From: Dethiobacter sp.
GTDB taxonomy: Bacteria; Bacillota; Dethiobacteria; Dethiobacterales; Dethiobacteraceae
Assembly (NCBI GenBank): GCA_020725465.1
Contig: DYEY01000026.1
Span: 53,968 to 117,967, forward strand
Direction: 5' to 3'
DNA length: 64,000 bases
Below are positions 49,135-56,592 of the stretch, one piece after another. Under the pieces are notes generated by a model, which searched no databases, was not told where the DNA came from, and saw nothing but the letters and a program-made list of their open reading frames with translations. Numbering within the stretch: position 1 is the stretch's first letter; each line of letters opens with the position of its first letter. Position numbers and translations under genes: made by a program.

Positions 49135-50175
49135 TCAGTACAGGGATCCGCTGTTGACAACCGGCTGGACATCCCGGTTCCCGCACAGGACGACAAGCAG
49201 GTTGCTGACCATTGCCGCCTTACGCTCTTCGTCAAGCTTAACAATATCATTTTCGTTAAGCTTGGCCAGAGCCATCTCCACCATGCCCACAGCCCCTTCC
49301 ACTATCATCTGCCGGGCATCAATGATGGCAGAAGCCTGCTGTCTTTGCAGCATCGCAGCGGCAATTTCCGGCGCGTATGCCAGGTGAGTAATTCTTGCTT
49401 CCAGGATTTCCAGTCCCGCCATATCAACTTTTTTCTGAATTTCGTCTTTCAGTTTTTCGGCAACTTCCTGGCTGCTGCCGCGCAGGGAAGTTTCACTGTT
49501 GTCGCCCGGCGTGTCATAGGGGTAATTCCTGACGATATTGCGCAGCGCCGAATCACATTGTATGGAAAGAAACTCCATATAATTGTCTACGTTGAAAACC
49601 GCTTTTACCGTATTAACAACCCGCCAGATGACAACAATGCCGATAATAATAGGGTTGCCCAGCTGGTCGTTGATTTTTTGTTTTTCATTATTCAGGGTTA
49701 TCGCTTTGAGGGATATTCTTTTATCGGGAACGGCAGCCTTTGCTTTTTCTTTGCCAGGAGCGGCAGGCAGATTCAGAGCGGCGGCGGAAGCCACAACCGG
49801 GTTTACTGCGCTGACAAAAGGATTGACAAAGAAAAACCCCTCACCCCTGAGCGTGCCATAATATTTGCCAAAGAGGGTCAAAACCAGCGCTTCGTTGGGT
49901 TTCAGCACTTTAAGCCCCACAAAAACCACAGGTCCGATTATAAAAAGGTACAGGCTCCCCGCGACGATAAGAATAATGCCGGCCGTTGTTTTCTCAGGGG
50001 TTGTCACAGTCCTGATCCCCCAAATCAGCACAGCGACGGCAGCCAGCATCAGGGCAATGTTAAGCAGGAGCACCGGCATGCCTTTTAGAGCTTTCGGGCG
50101 GATTTCCTCCTGGTGCAACGGCCTTTCCCCGGTATTTTCTTCCTTTTGCAAATCAACCATCTCCCTTAAAAGCAT
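49135..50175 (-). CDS. SPFH-domain (slipin/stomatin-like) membrane protein
   Basis: The 346-residue protein has two N-terminal membrane segments (about 33-52 and 64-88), an SPFH domain at about 90-290 ([31 protein letters not shown]) and a coiled-coil tail ([48 protein letters not shown]). SPFH proteins form membrane microdomain scaffolds. The start is uncertain: the first ATG lies at the predicted transcription start, while ATG 50160 directly follows AAGGGAG. Confidence 0.9.
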   Translation of the reverse strand: MLLREMVDLQKEENTGERPLHQEEIRPKALKGMPVLLLNIALMLAAVAVLIWGIRTVTTPEKTTAGIILIVAGSLYLFIIGPVVFVGLKVLKPNEALVLTLFGKYYGTLRGEGFFFVNPFVSAVNPVVASAAALNLPAAPGKEKAKAAVPDKRISLKAITLNNEKQKINDQLGNPIIIGIVVIWRVVNTVKAVFNVDNYMEFLSIQCDSALRNIVRNYPYDTPGDNSETSLRGSSQEVAEKLKDEIQKKVDMAGLEILEARITHLAYAPEIAAAMLQRQQASAIIDARQMIVEGAVGMVEMALAKLNENDIVKLDEERKAAMVSNLLVVLCGNRDVQPVVNSGSLY

Positions 50176-50183
50176 TTGATATT

Positions 50184-50212
50184 ATAATAATATCACATTT
50201 ATATTAAGTCAA
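50184..50212 (-). promoter_or_regulatory. Promoter of the SPFH-RHH operon
   Basis: On the minus strand TTGACT (50207-50212), 17 bases, TATTAT (50184-50189). The start site would fall within a few bases of the first ATG, giving a leaderless or very short-leader mRNA. Confidence 0.7.
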
Positions 50213-50268
50213 GACAGGGAGTACAGAAGAAATAAGGCTGCCTGGTTTCCGGTGGTCTTCTGTGGATG

Positions 50269-50298
50269 TTGACTATACACAGCCTTCTGTGTTATACT
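50269..50298 (+). promoter_or_regulatory. Promoter of the first tRNA-Ser pair
   Basis: TTGACT (50269-50274), 18 bases, TATACT (50293-50298), about 13 bases before the tRNA. Confidence 0.75.
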
Positions 50299-50310
50299 TA
50301 TCTAGCGCCC

Positions 50311-50398
50311 GGAGGGGTGTCCGAGCGGTTTAAGGAGCTGGTCTTGAAAACCAGTGACTCGCCAAGAGCCGTGGGTTCGAATCCCACCCCCTCCGCCA
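50311..50398 (+). tRNA. tRNA-Ser (UGA)
   Basis: Class II tRNA with acceptor stem GGAGGGG / CCCCTCC, encoded GCCA end, long variable arm and anticodon loop CTTGAAA giving UGA. Confidence 0.97.
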
Positions 50399-50437
50399 TT
50401 ATTTTAAGCGGAGGGAGGGCGCGCGCAATACCGCCGC

Positions 50438-50533
50438 GGAGAGATGGCCGAGTAGGTCGAAGGCGGTCGCCTGCTAAGCGATTAAGCGGGACTAAAGCCT
50501 GCTTCGTGGGTTCGAATCCCACTCTCTCCGCCA
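50438..50533 (+). tRNA. tRNA-Ser (GCU)
   Basis: Acceptor stem GGAGAGA / TCTCTCC, encoded CCA, anticodon loop CTGCTAA giving GCU, long variable arm. Confidence 0.97.
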
Positions 50534-50546
50534 TAAAATGAATTTG

Positions 50547-50573
50547 ACCCGGGCTTTTGGCCCGGGTTTATTC
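50547..50573 (+). terminator. Terminator after the tRNA-Ser pair
   Basis: Perfect stem ACCCGGGC / GCCCGGGT followed by TTTATTCTTT. Confidence 0.88.
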
Positions 50574-50687
50574 TTTGGGCGAACGGAACGGTTAAGATTC
50601 GGTAATTCATTATCAGCTGGATGCCTGGCAGGGTAAGGACAGAGTGCAACTATTGAAAAAATTTTTTGAAAATATAAAAAAAGGGGG

Positions 50688-50716
50688 TTGACAATTCGCC
50701 CCGGGCATGCGATAAT
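50688..50716 (+). promoter_or_regulatory. Strong promoter of an unassigned RNA
   Basis: TTGACA (50688-50693), 17 bases, GATAAT (50711-50716), preceded by an A/T-rich tract like an UP element (50651-50682). The start site falls near 50723. Confidence 0.9.
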
Positions 50717-50722
50717 GACATT

Positions 50723-50987
50723 ACCAGATTCCGAGAGGCAGTAAGAAACCCGGACGAAGCCCGGAGACAGCGCAGGGCGGAATACCACGCGAGTGAGAAA
50801 CGTGTGCGGTGCTCAAAGGGCAGAGTCAGAAGCGCAGGCGGTACCAAAGGGAGAAATTCCGGGGTGCGCTGTGCGGGAACCGGGAGGGCCGAACGATGGA
50901 AGGGTGTGCCAGTAAAACGGAGGCGCCCGGAAAGAGGAAGGAGCTCCGGCGGGGGACGGATGGTCTGTTGGAATCTGGTTCTTTTTT
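50723..50987 (+). ncRNA. Unassigned structured RNA, about 265 nt
   Basis: The gap between tRNA-Ser(GCU) and hpt is 503 bases and carries no convincing protein gene. This RNA begins at the predicted start site. Its first ten bases ACCAGATTCC (50723-50732) pair perfectly with GGAATCTGGT (50970-50979), directly followed by a run of six T, so the two ends close in a terminator-like stem. Inside, GC-rich helices alternate with purine-rich loops (GUAAGAAA, GUGAGAAA, GGGAGAAA); one clear inner stem is AGCGCA (50831-50836) with TGCGCT (50865-50870). It is not 6S RNA, tmRNA, RNase P RNA or SRP RNA by inspection. It could be a HEARO/omega-type RNA without its nuclease gene, but I cannot confirm that. 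Confidence 0.65.
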
Positions 50988-50995
50988 AACATCGG

Positions 50996-51021
50996 GACCG
51001 CCCGGCAGGGGCGGTCTGTTT
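50996..51021 (+). terminator. Second terminator after the unassigned RNA
   Basis: Perfect stem GACCGCCC / GGGCGGTC followed by TGTTTTTG on the plus strand. Confidence 0.85.
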
Positions 51022-51036
51022 TTGTACTGTATGCTT

Positions 51037-51567
51037 CTAATCCGTTTCCCTGACCAGGGCGTATATATCCATTAAGTTGCGGTAGCGTTCATGGTAATCC
51101 AGGCCGTATCCCACCGCGAAAACATCCGGCAGCTCAAAGCCCTGGTAATCGATGGGCACTTCCACCAGGCGGCGCGCCGGGACATTCAGCAGGGTACATA
51201 CCCGCAATCCGGAGGGATGGCGGGTTTTCAGATTACGCAGCAGGTAGTTCAGGCTCAGTCCCGTATCCACAATATCTTCCAACACCAGCACCTGTTTGCC
51301 GGCAATGGGGATATCCAGGTCTTTGGTGATACGCACAATGCCAAGGGGGCCAGTTTCATGGCCGTAGTTTGAGATACTGATAAAATCCAGGGTAAACGGA
51401 ATGGTCAGCCGGCGTGTCAGGTCCACGGCAAAATAGACACTGCCGCGCAGCACGCAAACCAGCACCAGGTCGCTCCCGGCGTAGTCCTGTGAAATAACCA
51501 GGCAAAGCTCATCAATCCGTTCCTTAATCTGGTTCTCGCTGTAAAGCTTTTCCAGCCGGTAGCGCAA
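51037..51567 (-). CDS. hpt: Hypoxanthine phosphoribosyltransferase
   Basis: The 176-residue PRTase has the PRPP-binding motif VLVLEDIVDTG, a hood and the late LPDVFAVGYGLDYHERYRNL motif. It salvages hypoxanthine and guanine. Start is TTG with GAGGTGA closely upstream. It lies 19 bases downstream of a kinase-like gene on the same strand. Confidence 0.95.
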   Translation of the reverse strand: MRYRLEKLYSENQIKERIDELCLVISQDYAGSDLVLVCVLRGSVYFAVDLTRRLTIPFTLDFISISNYGHETGPLGIVRITKDLDIPIAGKQVLVLEDIVDTGLSLNYLLRNLKTRHPSGLRVCTLLNVPARRLVEVPIDYQGFELPDVFAVGYGLDYHERYRNLMDIYALVRETD

Positions 51568-51586
51568 GTGATCACCTCACAGCTGT

Positions 51587-52528
51587 TCAGTCACGGTCAA
51601 GCCCGAATTTTTTTAAAAGACTGTGGTAATCCCGCCCATAAACCACCCTGATATTTACTTCCGGATACAGCTCCTGTAGCTGCCGGATCTTTTTGTTTTT
51701 TTTCCAGACCAGTTTCTGCCGCTGTGTGGTAAGCTCAACATAGAGGTCAAAATCAGGCAGGTAGAAGTCGGGTGTGAACGCCTCGCATACTTTGCCAGCG
51801 CTGTCGTAACTGAGAGGAAAAGTATGGGGTTCGTACAGCCAAGATATATTATAATAATCCAGTACCCTGGCAAAATCCGCTTCGCTCTGGTGCATAAACT
51901 TAGCCGGCGGTTCGGGGGATTTTCTCATATCCTCCGCGGCCTGTTCTGTGGGCAGTTCAGCCGGGGTGGCCGGCACCCTTTTTTGCGCGAAGGCCAGCAG
52001 CGCCACCCTGGCCGCTCCCTGTGGCGTTAATTTGGCCGTGTTAAGCACCAGGTCGTAGAGCTCCATATCAGTCCAGGAGTGGTTAAATACCTCACGGATG
52101 TAACGTTGTTTGGCGCGGTCCCGGTCACGGACCAGGCGGGAGGCCGCTTTTTCTCCGAGGTGTAACGTGTCCTGCGCCCACCTCACCCGGTACGCAAAAG
52201 GCGCCTGCAGCCTGATATGAAAGGCGTCGGGCCGGTCGCGGAACAAAAACTGGCTACCCCGCCCCAGAACCACCAGGGAATTCTTTTCCGACAGCTCATA
52301 AATATAGTCGTGCAGGGCGGTAAGGTAAAAACGACGCATTTTTTCCCGGTCGTCACTTTTTTTGCCGGGTCGCTCAAATAGGGTCAGCTGCGGCGGCAAG
52401 CCCAGTTCAGCCAGGCCCTGGGTAATGTTGTCCCTGTTTACCAGCAGGAAACCAAGCTCAGCCGCAATGATACCGGCGACTGTTTCCCCTTCCGCGCCGA
52501 ATTGTCTGGAAATAGTTATTACCGCCAC
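51587..52528 (-). CDS. Cytidylate kinase-like domain fused to a PD-(D/E)XK-like domain
   Basis: A 313-residue protein. Residues about 1-190 match the cytidylate-kinase-like family (AVITISRQFGAEGETVAGIIAAELG, NSLVVLGRGSQFL, RDRDRAKQRYIREVF). After a linker, residues about 220-313 carry FARVLDYYNISWLYEPHTFPL and FTPDFYLPDFDLYVELTTQ, a layout like the PD-(D/E)XK nuclease fold, with threonine where the catalytic lysine is expected. GTG 52528 is chosen over an upstream TTG because GGGGGG lies at the right distance. Co-directional with hpt. Neither activity is proved. Confidence 0.7.
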   Translation of the reverse strand: MAVITISRQFGAEGETVAGIIAAELGFLLVNRDNITQGLAELGLPPQLTLFERPGKKSDDREKMRRFYLTALHDYIYELSEKNSLVVLGRGSQFLFRDRPDAFHIRLQAPFAYRVRWAQDTLHLGEKAASRLVRDRDRAKQRYIREVFNHSWTDMELYDLVLNTAKLTPQGAARVALLAFAQKRVPATPAELPTEQAAEDMRKSPEPPAKFMHQSEADFARVLDYYNISWLYEPHTFPLSYDSAGKVCEAFTPDFYLPDFDLYVELTTQRQKLVWKKNKKIRQLQELYPEVNIRVVYGRDYHSLLKKFGLDRD

Positions 52529-52694
52529 TGGTACCCCCCGTTCCTGTTTCAAGATTCTGCGCTTCCCGGCAAATTCCTTCCCCTCTGACCGGTAGGCAAG
52601 CGTACTTTTATCGGGAAATATATGGTAAGAAGCAGCTGAATCCCAGCCTGCCCGGCGGCAACCATCCTGACAAAAAAATGCTTTTTCGGAAACC

Positions 52695-52726
52695 TTGATT
52701 TTAAAGGCGCGATATGTTATTATAAT
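52695..52726 (+). promoter_or_regulatory. Promoter of tRNA-Arg
   Basis: TTGATT (52695-52700) with TATTAT (52718-52723, 17-base spacer) or TATAAT (52721-52726). The tRNA starts at 52735. Confidence 0.6.
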
Positions 52727-52734
52727 TTAGCCGC

Positions 52735-52811
52735 GCGCCCGTAGCTCAGCCGGACAGAGTAACTGACTACGAATCAGGAGGTCGGAGGTTCAAGTCCTCC
52801 CGGGCGCGCCA
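52735..52811 (+). tRNA. tRNA-Arg (ACG)
   Basis: Acceptor stem GCGCCCG / CGGGCGC, T arm GGAGG-TTCAAGT-CCTCC, encoded CCA, anticodon loop CTACGAA giving ACG. A34 is the substrate of TadA, encoded 280 bases downstream. Confidence 0.97.
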
Positions 52812-52827
52812 TTTATGCAAAAGCAGG

Positions 52828-52855
52828 CCCCGGTCAACCCGGGGTTTTTGTTTTA
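52828..52855 (+). terminator. Terminator after tRNA-Arg
   Basis: Stem CCCCGG / CCGGGG and TTTTTGTTTT. Confidence 0.88.
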
Positions 52856-52983
52856 CTCCGTTTCGTATCTTTGATGCAATATATAAACATCCCGTATTCT
52901 CTCTCCCGGACAATTCGCACTTATGGCGGGAATTTCCTACCTGTATTTATAAAAAAGTGGCAAACCCGGATGCGGCGGTCTGC

Positions 52984-53012
52984 TTGACAAGGCCCCGCCT
53001 GTCGGTTACAAT
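52984..53012 (+). promoter_or_regulatory. Sigma-A promoter of tadA
   Basis: TTGACA (52984-52989), 17 bases, TACAAT (53007-53012). Confidence 0.88.
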
Positions 53013-53091
53013 AAACTCGCCTGACTGCTCAGAGCCTGTTAAGTATGCCGGCGCATTGTTGGCACGCTTTTTTATCTGGAGAGGAAAACCG

Positions 53092-53538
53092 GTGTCGGAT
53101 CAGGAATTTATGCGCGAAGCCCTCCGTGAAGCCGGGTATGCCTTTGCCAAAGGCGAGGTGCCCATCGGCGCCGTCCTCGTCCGTAACGGTGGGATTATTG
53201 CCCGCGGGCACAACCTGCGGGAAGAGCTGTCCGATCCCACCGCCCACGCCGAAATTCTGGTGCTGCGCGAGGCGGGTAGGCGCCTTTGTGGCTGGCGCCT
53301 GCCCGGCACAACGCTTTATGTTACTGTGGAACCCTGCCCCATGTGTGCCGGCGCCCTGGTGCAGGCCAGGGTGGACCGCCTGGTCTACGGTGCCCCGGAC
53401 CCCAAAGCCGGCGCTGTGGAGTCTCTCTATAACATCACTTCCGACGTACGGCTCAACCACCGCCTGGAAGCCACCGGCGGCATCCTGGCCGCGGAGGCCG
53501 CCGATTTAATGCGGCGCTTTTTTAAAAACAAACGATAA
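53092..53538 (+). CDS. tadA: tRNA-specific adenosine deaminase TadA
   Basis: A 148-residue zinc deaminase with the HAE motif (PTAHAEILVLREAG) and PCPMCAGAL zinc ligands, ending in the helical tail LMRRFFKNKR. It turns A34 of tRNA-Arg(ACG) into inosine. GTG 53092 is the start; GGAGAGG lies about seven bases upstream and the upstream frame is not conserved. Confidence 0.95.
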   Translation: MSDQEFMREALREAGYAFAKGEVPIGAVLVRNGGIIARGHNLREELSDPTAHAEILVLREAGRRLCGWRLPGTTLYVTVEPCPMCAGALVQARVDRLVYGAPDPKAGAVESLYNITSDVRLNHRLEATGGILAAEAADLMRRFFKNKR

Positions 53539-53542
53539 AAAC

Positions 53543-53590
53543 GGAGAGACGGCCGAGTTGTTTTAAGACGCACGACCCGCACCAGTCAAA
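53543..53590 (+). pseudogene. Truncated tRNA-Ser remnant
   Basis: GGAGAGACGGCCGAG at 53543-53557 matches the acceptor strand and D-arm of the serine tRNAs in this window, and the next bases continue the D-loop. The anticodon arm, variable arm and 3' half are absent. It lies just ahead of an intact tRNA-Ser, suggesting a decayed tandem duplicate. Confidence 0.6.
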
Positions 53591-53599
53591 ATTTAACAT

Positions 53600-53688
53600 G
53601 GAGAAGTAGCGAAGTGGTCGTAACGCGCCGCACTCGAAATGCGGTTGTCCGCAAGGGCACGTGGGTTCGAATCCCACCTTCTCCGCCA
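53600..53688 (+). tRNA. tRNA-Ser (CGA)
   Basis: Acceptor stem GGAGAAG / CTTCTCC, encoded CCA, anticodon loop CTCGAAA giving CGA, long variable arm. Confidence 0.97.
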
Positions 53689-53698
53689 TTCAGAATGC

Positions 53699-53736
53699 CA
53701 ACCCCGCATAAACACTAAGTTTGTGTGGGTTTTTTC
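53699..53736 (+). terminator. Terminator after tRNA-Ser (CGA)
   Basis: Long imperfect stem AACCCCGCATAAAC / GTTTGTGTGGGTT followed by TTTTTT. Confidence 0.85.
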
Positions 53737-53830
53737 ATGTCCTTTTCATGGCGGAAAAAGAGTGTGTAATAGGACTGGGAAAGAAGTACAGATCATATAA
53801 AATTTAATGGCCGACAATCTGGTTTAAAAT

Positions 53831-53864
53831 ACAGGGTTCTCGCTGATAATGGTGAGAACCCTGT
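53831..53864. repeat. Hairpin in the gap before the persulfide reductase gene
   Basis: Perfect 11-base stem ACAGGGTTCTC / GAGAACCCTGT with a 12-base loop. No clear T-run. The surrounding 53740-53880 holds nothing else recognised. Confidence 0.6.
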
Positions 53865-53889
53865 GTTTAATTCAGCCTCCGAATTTTTC

Positions 53890-53918
53890 TTGACGCACAA
53901 CAATTAAGGGTGTACAAT
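53890..53918 (+). promoter_or_regulatory. Promoter of the persulfide reductase fusion
   Basis: TTGACG (53890-53895), 17 bases, TACAAT (53913-53918). Confidence 0.85.
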
Positions 53919-53922
53919 ATAC

Positions 53923-53943
53923 ATATACCCGGTATGGGTATAT
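53923..53943. promoter_or_regulatory. CsoR/CstR-like operator
   Basis: Perfect inverted repeat ATATACCC-GGTAT-GGGTATAT placed five bases after the -10 box. C-tract/G-tract palindromes with A/T flanks are bound by CsoR-family repressors, including the persulfide sensor CstR. No such regulator gene lies in the window. Confidence 0.7.
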
Positions 53944-53981
53944 AAGTTATATTTATCACCAGCGGGGAAGGGGAGAGTCAG

Positions 53982-56441
53982 GTGAAAAAGAAAGTGTTAA
54001 TTGTGGGTGGGGTTGCCGGGGGGGCAGGTACGGCGACCAGGTTGAGGCGGCTGGATGAAGAGGCGGAAATTATTCTGTTTGAACGGGGAGCGCATATTTC
54101 TTTTGCTAACTGCGGGTTGCCTTACTATATCGGCGGGGCTATCAGGGAACGCTCTTCTCTCTTTGTGCAGACACCGGAAAAAATGAAGAAGATGTTTAAC
54201 ATTGAAGTCAGGATCCGGCACGAAGTTGTAGGTGTCAGTACGGAGAAAAAGACGGTAACGGTGGAGAACCTTGACACAGGGGAGAGGTTTGAAGAGAAGT
54301 ACGACTTCCTGGTGCTTTCTCCCGGGGCAAAGCCGGTGATACCTAAACTGCCTGGAATTGAGAGCCCGGATATTTTTGTGTTGCGCAGCATTCCCGATAC
54401 CGATGCCATTAAAGAATTTGTTCAGAAAAAAGAGCCAAGGAGCGCTGTGATTGTGGGCGGAGGTTATATCGGGCTGGAAATGGCTGAGAACCTGCATGGG
54501 CTGGGACTGAATGTGTCCGTGGTGGAAAAGATGGACCAGTTAATGGGGACCCTGGATTTTGACATGGCTGCACTGGTGCAGGGACACTTACTTTCTAAAG
54601 GTATTCATGTATACCTGGGTAACGGGGTAAAGGAATTCTGCAGGGATGAAGCTGGAACCGCTGTGCTGCTGGAGAACGGTGCAGTGGTAAAGGGCGACCT
54701 GGTGCTGCTGGCCATCGGGGTAAAGCCAGACACCGGCTTTTTGGTGGAAAGCGGCATTTTGCTCAGTGAGCGGGGAGGCATCAGGGTTAACAGGCGGTTG
54801 ATGACTTCCGACCCGAATGTATTTGCTTTGGGCGATGCCGCTGAAATAACAGATTTTTTAAGTGGTGAGAGCGTTTTGATCCCGCTGGCCGGGCCCGCCA
54901 ACAAGCAAAGCCGGATTGTAGCCAACAATATAGCGGGCAGAAATGATGAGTATCGCGGCACCCAGGGCACAGCCATCGCCAAAATATTCGACCTTACGGT
55001 GGCCGTTACCGGCCACAACGAAAAAACACTGCGGCGAAGGGGCGTCGACTTTCTTTCCACTGTGACGCACTCCAAATCGAACGCCGACTACTATCCCGGC
55101 GCCCTGCCCATGACGGTTAAGCTGCATTATACAGGGGAAGGCAGGCTGATGGGGGCACAGATCGTGGGGTGGGCAGGGGTGGATAAAAGCATTGATACCC
55201 TGGCTGCGGCACTGCGCTTTGACAAAACGGTTTTTGATCTTAAAGAGCTGGAATTGGCTTATGCGCCTCCTTTTGCCCCGGTCAAAACACCGGTAAATGT
55301 AGCCGGGATGGTGGCTGAAAACCGCCTGGCCGGTGATATGCTGGTGGCGGAGTGGCACGAGGTGGACGGCCTTGATCCGCAAAAGAGCGTTATTCTTGAT
55401 GTGGGCGAGAAGGAAGAGCGTGAGCTTGGGTGCATAGCCGGGTCTGTCCACATTCCGCTGGGTGAGCTTCGCGACCGGATTGGTGAACTGGACCCGGCCA
55501 GGGAGGTGGTGGCTGTCTGCCAGGTGGGTTTGCGCGCTAACCTGGCGGCACGACTCCTTACGCAAAAAGGATTTAAAGCCCGGGTCCTTAGCGGTGGTTA
55601 CAGGCACTACTATGCGGTAAAGCGGGCGGGGGAAGACCTGGCGGCCCAGACTTACCGGTTTGAAGATGAGAAAATGTCCGCTCGTATCGACAAAACTGCT
55701 TTGCCGGCACCGCAGGAAACCGTGCATCTTGACGCCTGCGGATTATCCTGCCCGGGTCCAATTGTTGCGGTTAACAAAAAAATAGCTGGTATGGATGAAG
55801 GGGAGGTACTGGAAGTATTGGCTTCCGACCCGGGTTTCATCAACGACATCCGGGCCTGGTGTGCCGGGACCGGCAACACCCTGGTGGAGGCGGGACGGGA
55901 AGGGGTTGCTTTCCGGGCGGTAATTGTGAAAGGAGCGGGGCCTTCTTTGGCCGGCCCGGCCAAACCTGCGGGTAACAGTAAAACTATCATAGTTTTCAGT
56001 GGTGACCTGGATAAGGCCATAGCTTCATTTATTATTGCCACCGGCGCTGCCGCCATGGGAAGGAAAGTGACGCTGTTCTTTACTTTCTGGGGTCTTAATA
56101 TCCTGCGGAGGCCCACAGGCAAAATTCCGCCGAAAGATTTACTCTCCCGGATGTTTGGCTGGATGATGCCAAGGGGAAGCCGGAAACTGGGGCTGTCGCG
56201 GATGAATATGTTGGGAATGGGCCCCATGATGATACGAATGGTTATGAAGCAGAAAAATGTTTCCTCTCTGGAGGAGCTGATTGCACAGGCACGGGAGCTG
56301 GGAGTTACCCTGATGGCCTGCCAGATGTCTATGGATGTAATGGGCATTAAAAAGGAAGAACTGCTGGATGGTGTGGAGATAGGCGGGGTGGCAACTTACC
56401 TGGGTGAGGCTGAAGAGGCAGACGTCAACCTGTTTATTTAA
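53982..56441 (+). CDS. CoA-disulfide/persulfide reductase-rhodanese-TusA-DsrE fusion
   Basis: The 819-residue protein has four domains. Residues 1-450: FAD/NAD(P)H disulfide oxidoreductase with VLIVGGVAGGAGTATRLRR, active C44 in SFANCGLPYYIGG, NAD motif at 159-169 and FALGDAAEI. Residues about 455-545: rhodanese with active C513 (CQVGLRA). Residues about 580-652: TusA domain with CPxP-type motif at C590 (LSCPGP). Residues about 666-819: DsrE-like domain with VFSGDLDKAIASFIIATGAAAMGRKVTLFFTF and C780. It should reduce CoA-persulfide/disulfide and relay sulfane sulfur between cysteines. GTG 53982 follows GGGGAGAG. A CsoR/CstR-type operator sits at its promoter. Confidence 0.92.
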   Translation: MKKKVLIVGGVAGGAGTATRLRRLDEEAEIILFERGAHISFANCGLPYYIGGAIRERSSLFVQTPEKMKKMFNIEVRIRHEVVGVSTEKKTVTVENLDTGERFEEKYDFLVLSPGAKPVIPKLPGIESPDIFVLRSIPDTDAIKEFVQKKEPRSAVIVGGGYIGLEMAENLHGLGLNVSVVEKMDQLMGTLDFDMAALVQGHLLSKGIHVYLGNGVKEFCRDEAGTAVLLENGAVVKGDLVLLAIGVKPDTGFLVESGILLSERGGIRVNRRLMTSDPNVFALGDAAEITDFLSGESVLIPLAGPANKQSRIVANNIAGRNDEYRGTQGTAIAKIFDLTVAVTGHNEKTLRRRGVDFLSTVTHSKSNADYYPGALPMTVKLHYTGEGRLMGAQIVGWAGVDKSIDTLAAALRFDKTVFDLKELELAYAPPFAPVKTPVNVAGMVAENRLAGDMLVAEWHEVDGLDPQKSVILDVGEKEERELGCIAGSVHIPLGELRDRIGELDPAREVVAVCQVGLRANLAARLLTQKGFKARVLSGGYRHYYAVKRAGEDLAAQTYRFEDEKMSARIDKTALPAPQETVHLDACGLSCPGPIVAVNKKIAGMDEGEVLEVLASDPGFINDIRAWCAGTGNTLVEAGREGVAFRAVIVKGAGPSLAGPAKPAGNSKTIIVFSGDLDKAIASFIIATGAAAMGRKVTLFFTFWGLNILRRPTGKIPPKDLLSRMFGWMMPRGSRKLGLSRMNMLGMGPMMIRMVMKQKNVSSLEELIAQARELGVTLMACQMSMDVMGIKKEELLDGVEIGGVATYLGEAEEADVNLFI

Positions 56442-56483
56442 TCTGACATTTTTAGAGCTTACGGGAAAACATGAAAATAATGG

Positions 56484-56512
56484 TTGACAACATGACGCGC
56501 GTGTCATATAAT
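56484..56512 (+). promoter_or_regulatory. Consensus sigma-A promoter of the tetR-ABC operon
   Basis: TTGACA (56484-56489), 17 bases, TATAAT (56507-56512). The spacer is filled by operator 1. Confidence 0.93.
56492..56507. promoter_or_regulatory. TetR operator 1
   Basis: Near-perfect palindrome ATGACGCGCGTGTCAT between the -35 and -10 boxes. Confidence 0.8.
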
Positions 56513-56518
56513 AAGAAT

Positions 56519-56534
56519 GTGACACGCATGTCAT
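56519..56534. promoter_or_regulatory. TetR operator 2
   Basis: GTGACACGCATGTCAT, with perfect TGACA/TGTCA arms, centred 27 bases after operator 1 at about the start site. Confidence 0.78.
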
Positions 56535-56561
56535 GTGCCGGCCATTTTTTTTGCCGAAGAC

Positions 56562-56577
56562 ATGACAGTGCTGTCAT
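56562..56577. promoter_or_regulatory. TetR operator 3
   Basis: Perfect palindrome ATGACAGTGCTGTCAT, ending at the Shine-Dalgarno of the tetR gene. Confidence 0.8.
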
Positions 56578-56592
56578 AAGGAGGTGGTGGCT

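Noticed and set aside
50298..50534. Minus-strand open frame over the two serine tRNAs, with VGFEPTKQAL
   Set aside because: It reads the antisense of two tRNA genes. This pattern is a well-known false protein made by tRNA repeats.
50492..50788. Minus-strand open frame of 98 codons ending in REWDSNPRSRL
   Set aside because: Also antisense to a tRNA 3' end and to the structured RNA promoter; no domain or ribosome binding site.
50723..50987. RNase P RNA, tmRNA, 6S RNA or group II intron as identity of the RNA
   Set aside because: The RNase P GAGGAAAGTCC motif, tmRNA ends, the 6S central bubble and the intron domain V hairpin were not found.
50804..51075. Open frames inside the unassigned RNA
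   Set aside because: Basic, low-complexity translation, no matching ribosome binding site, and they cross the closing stem and terminators.
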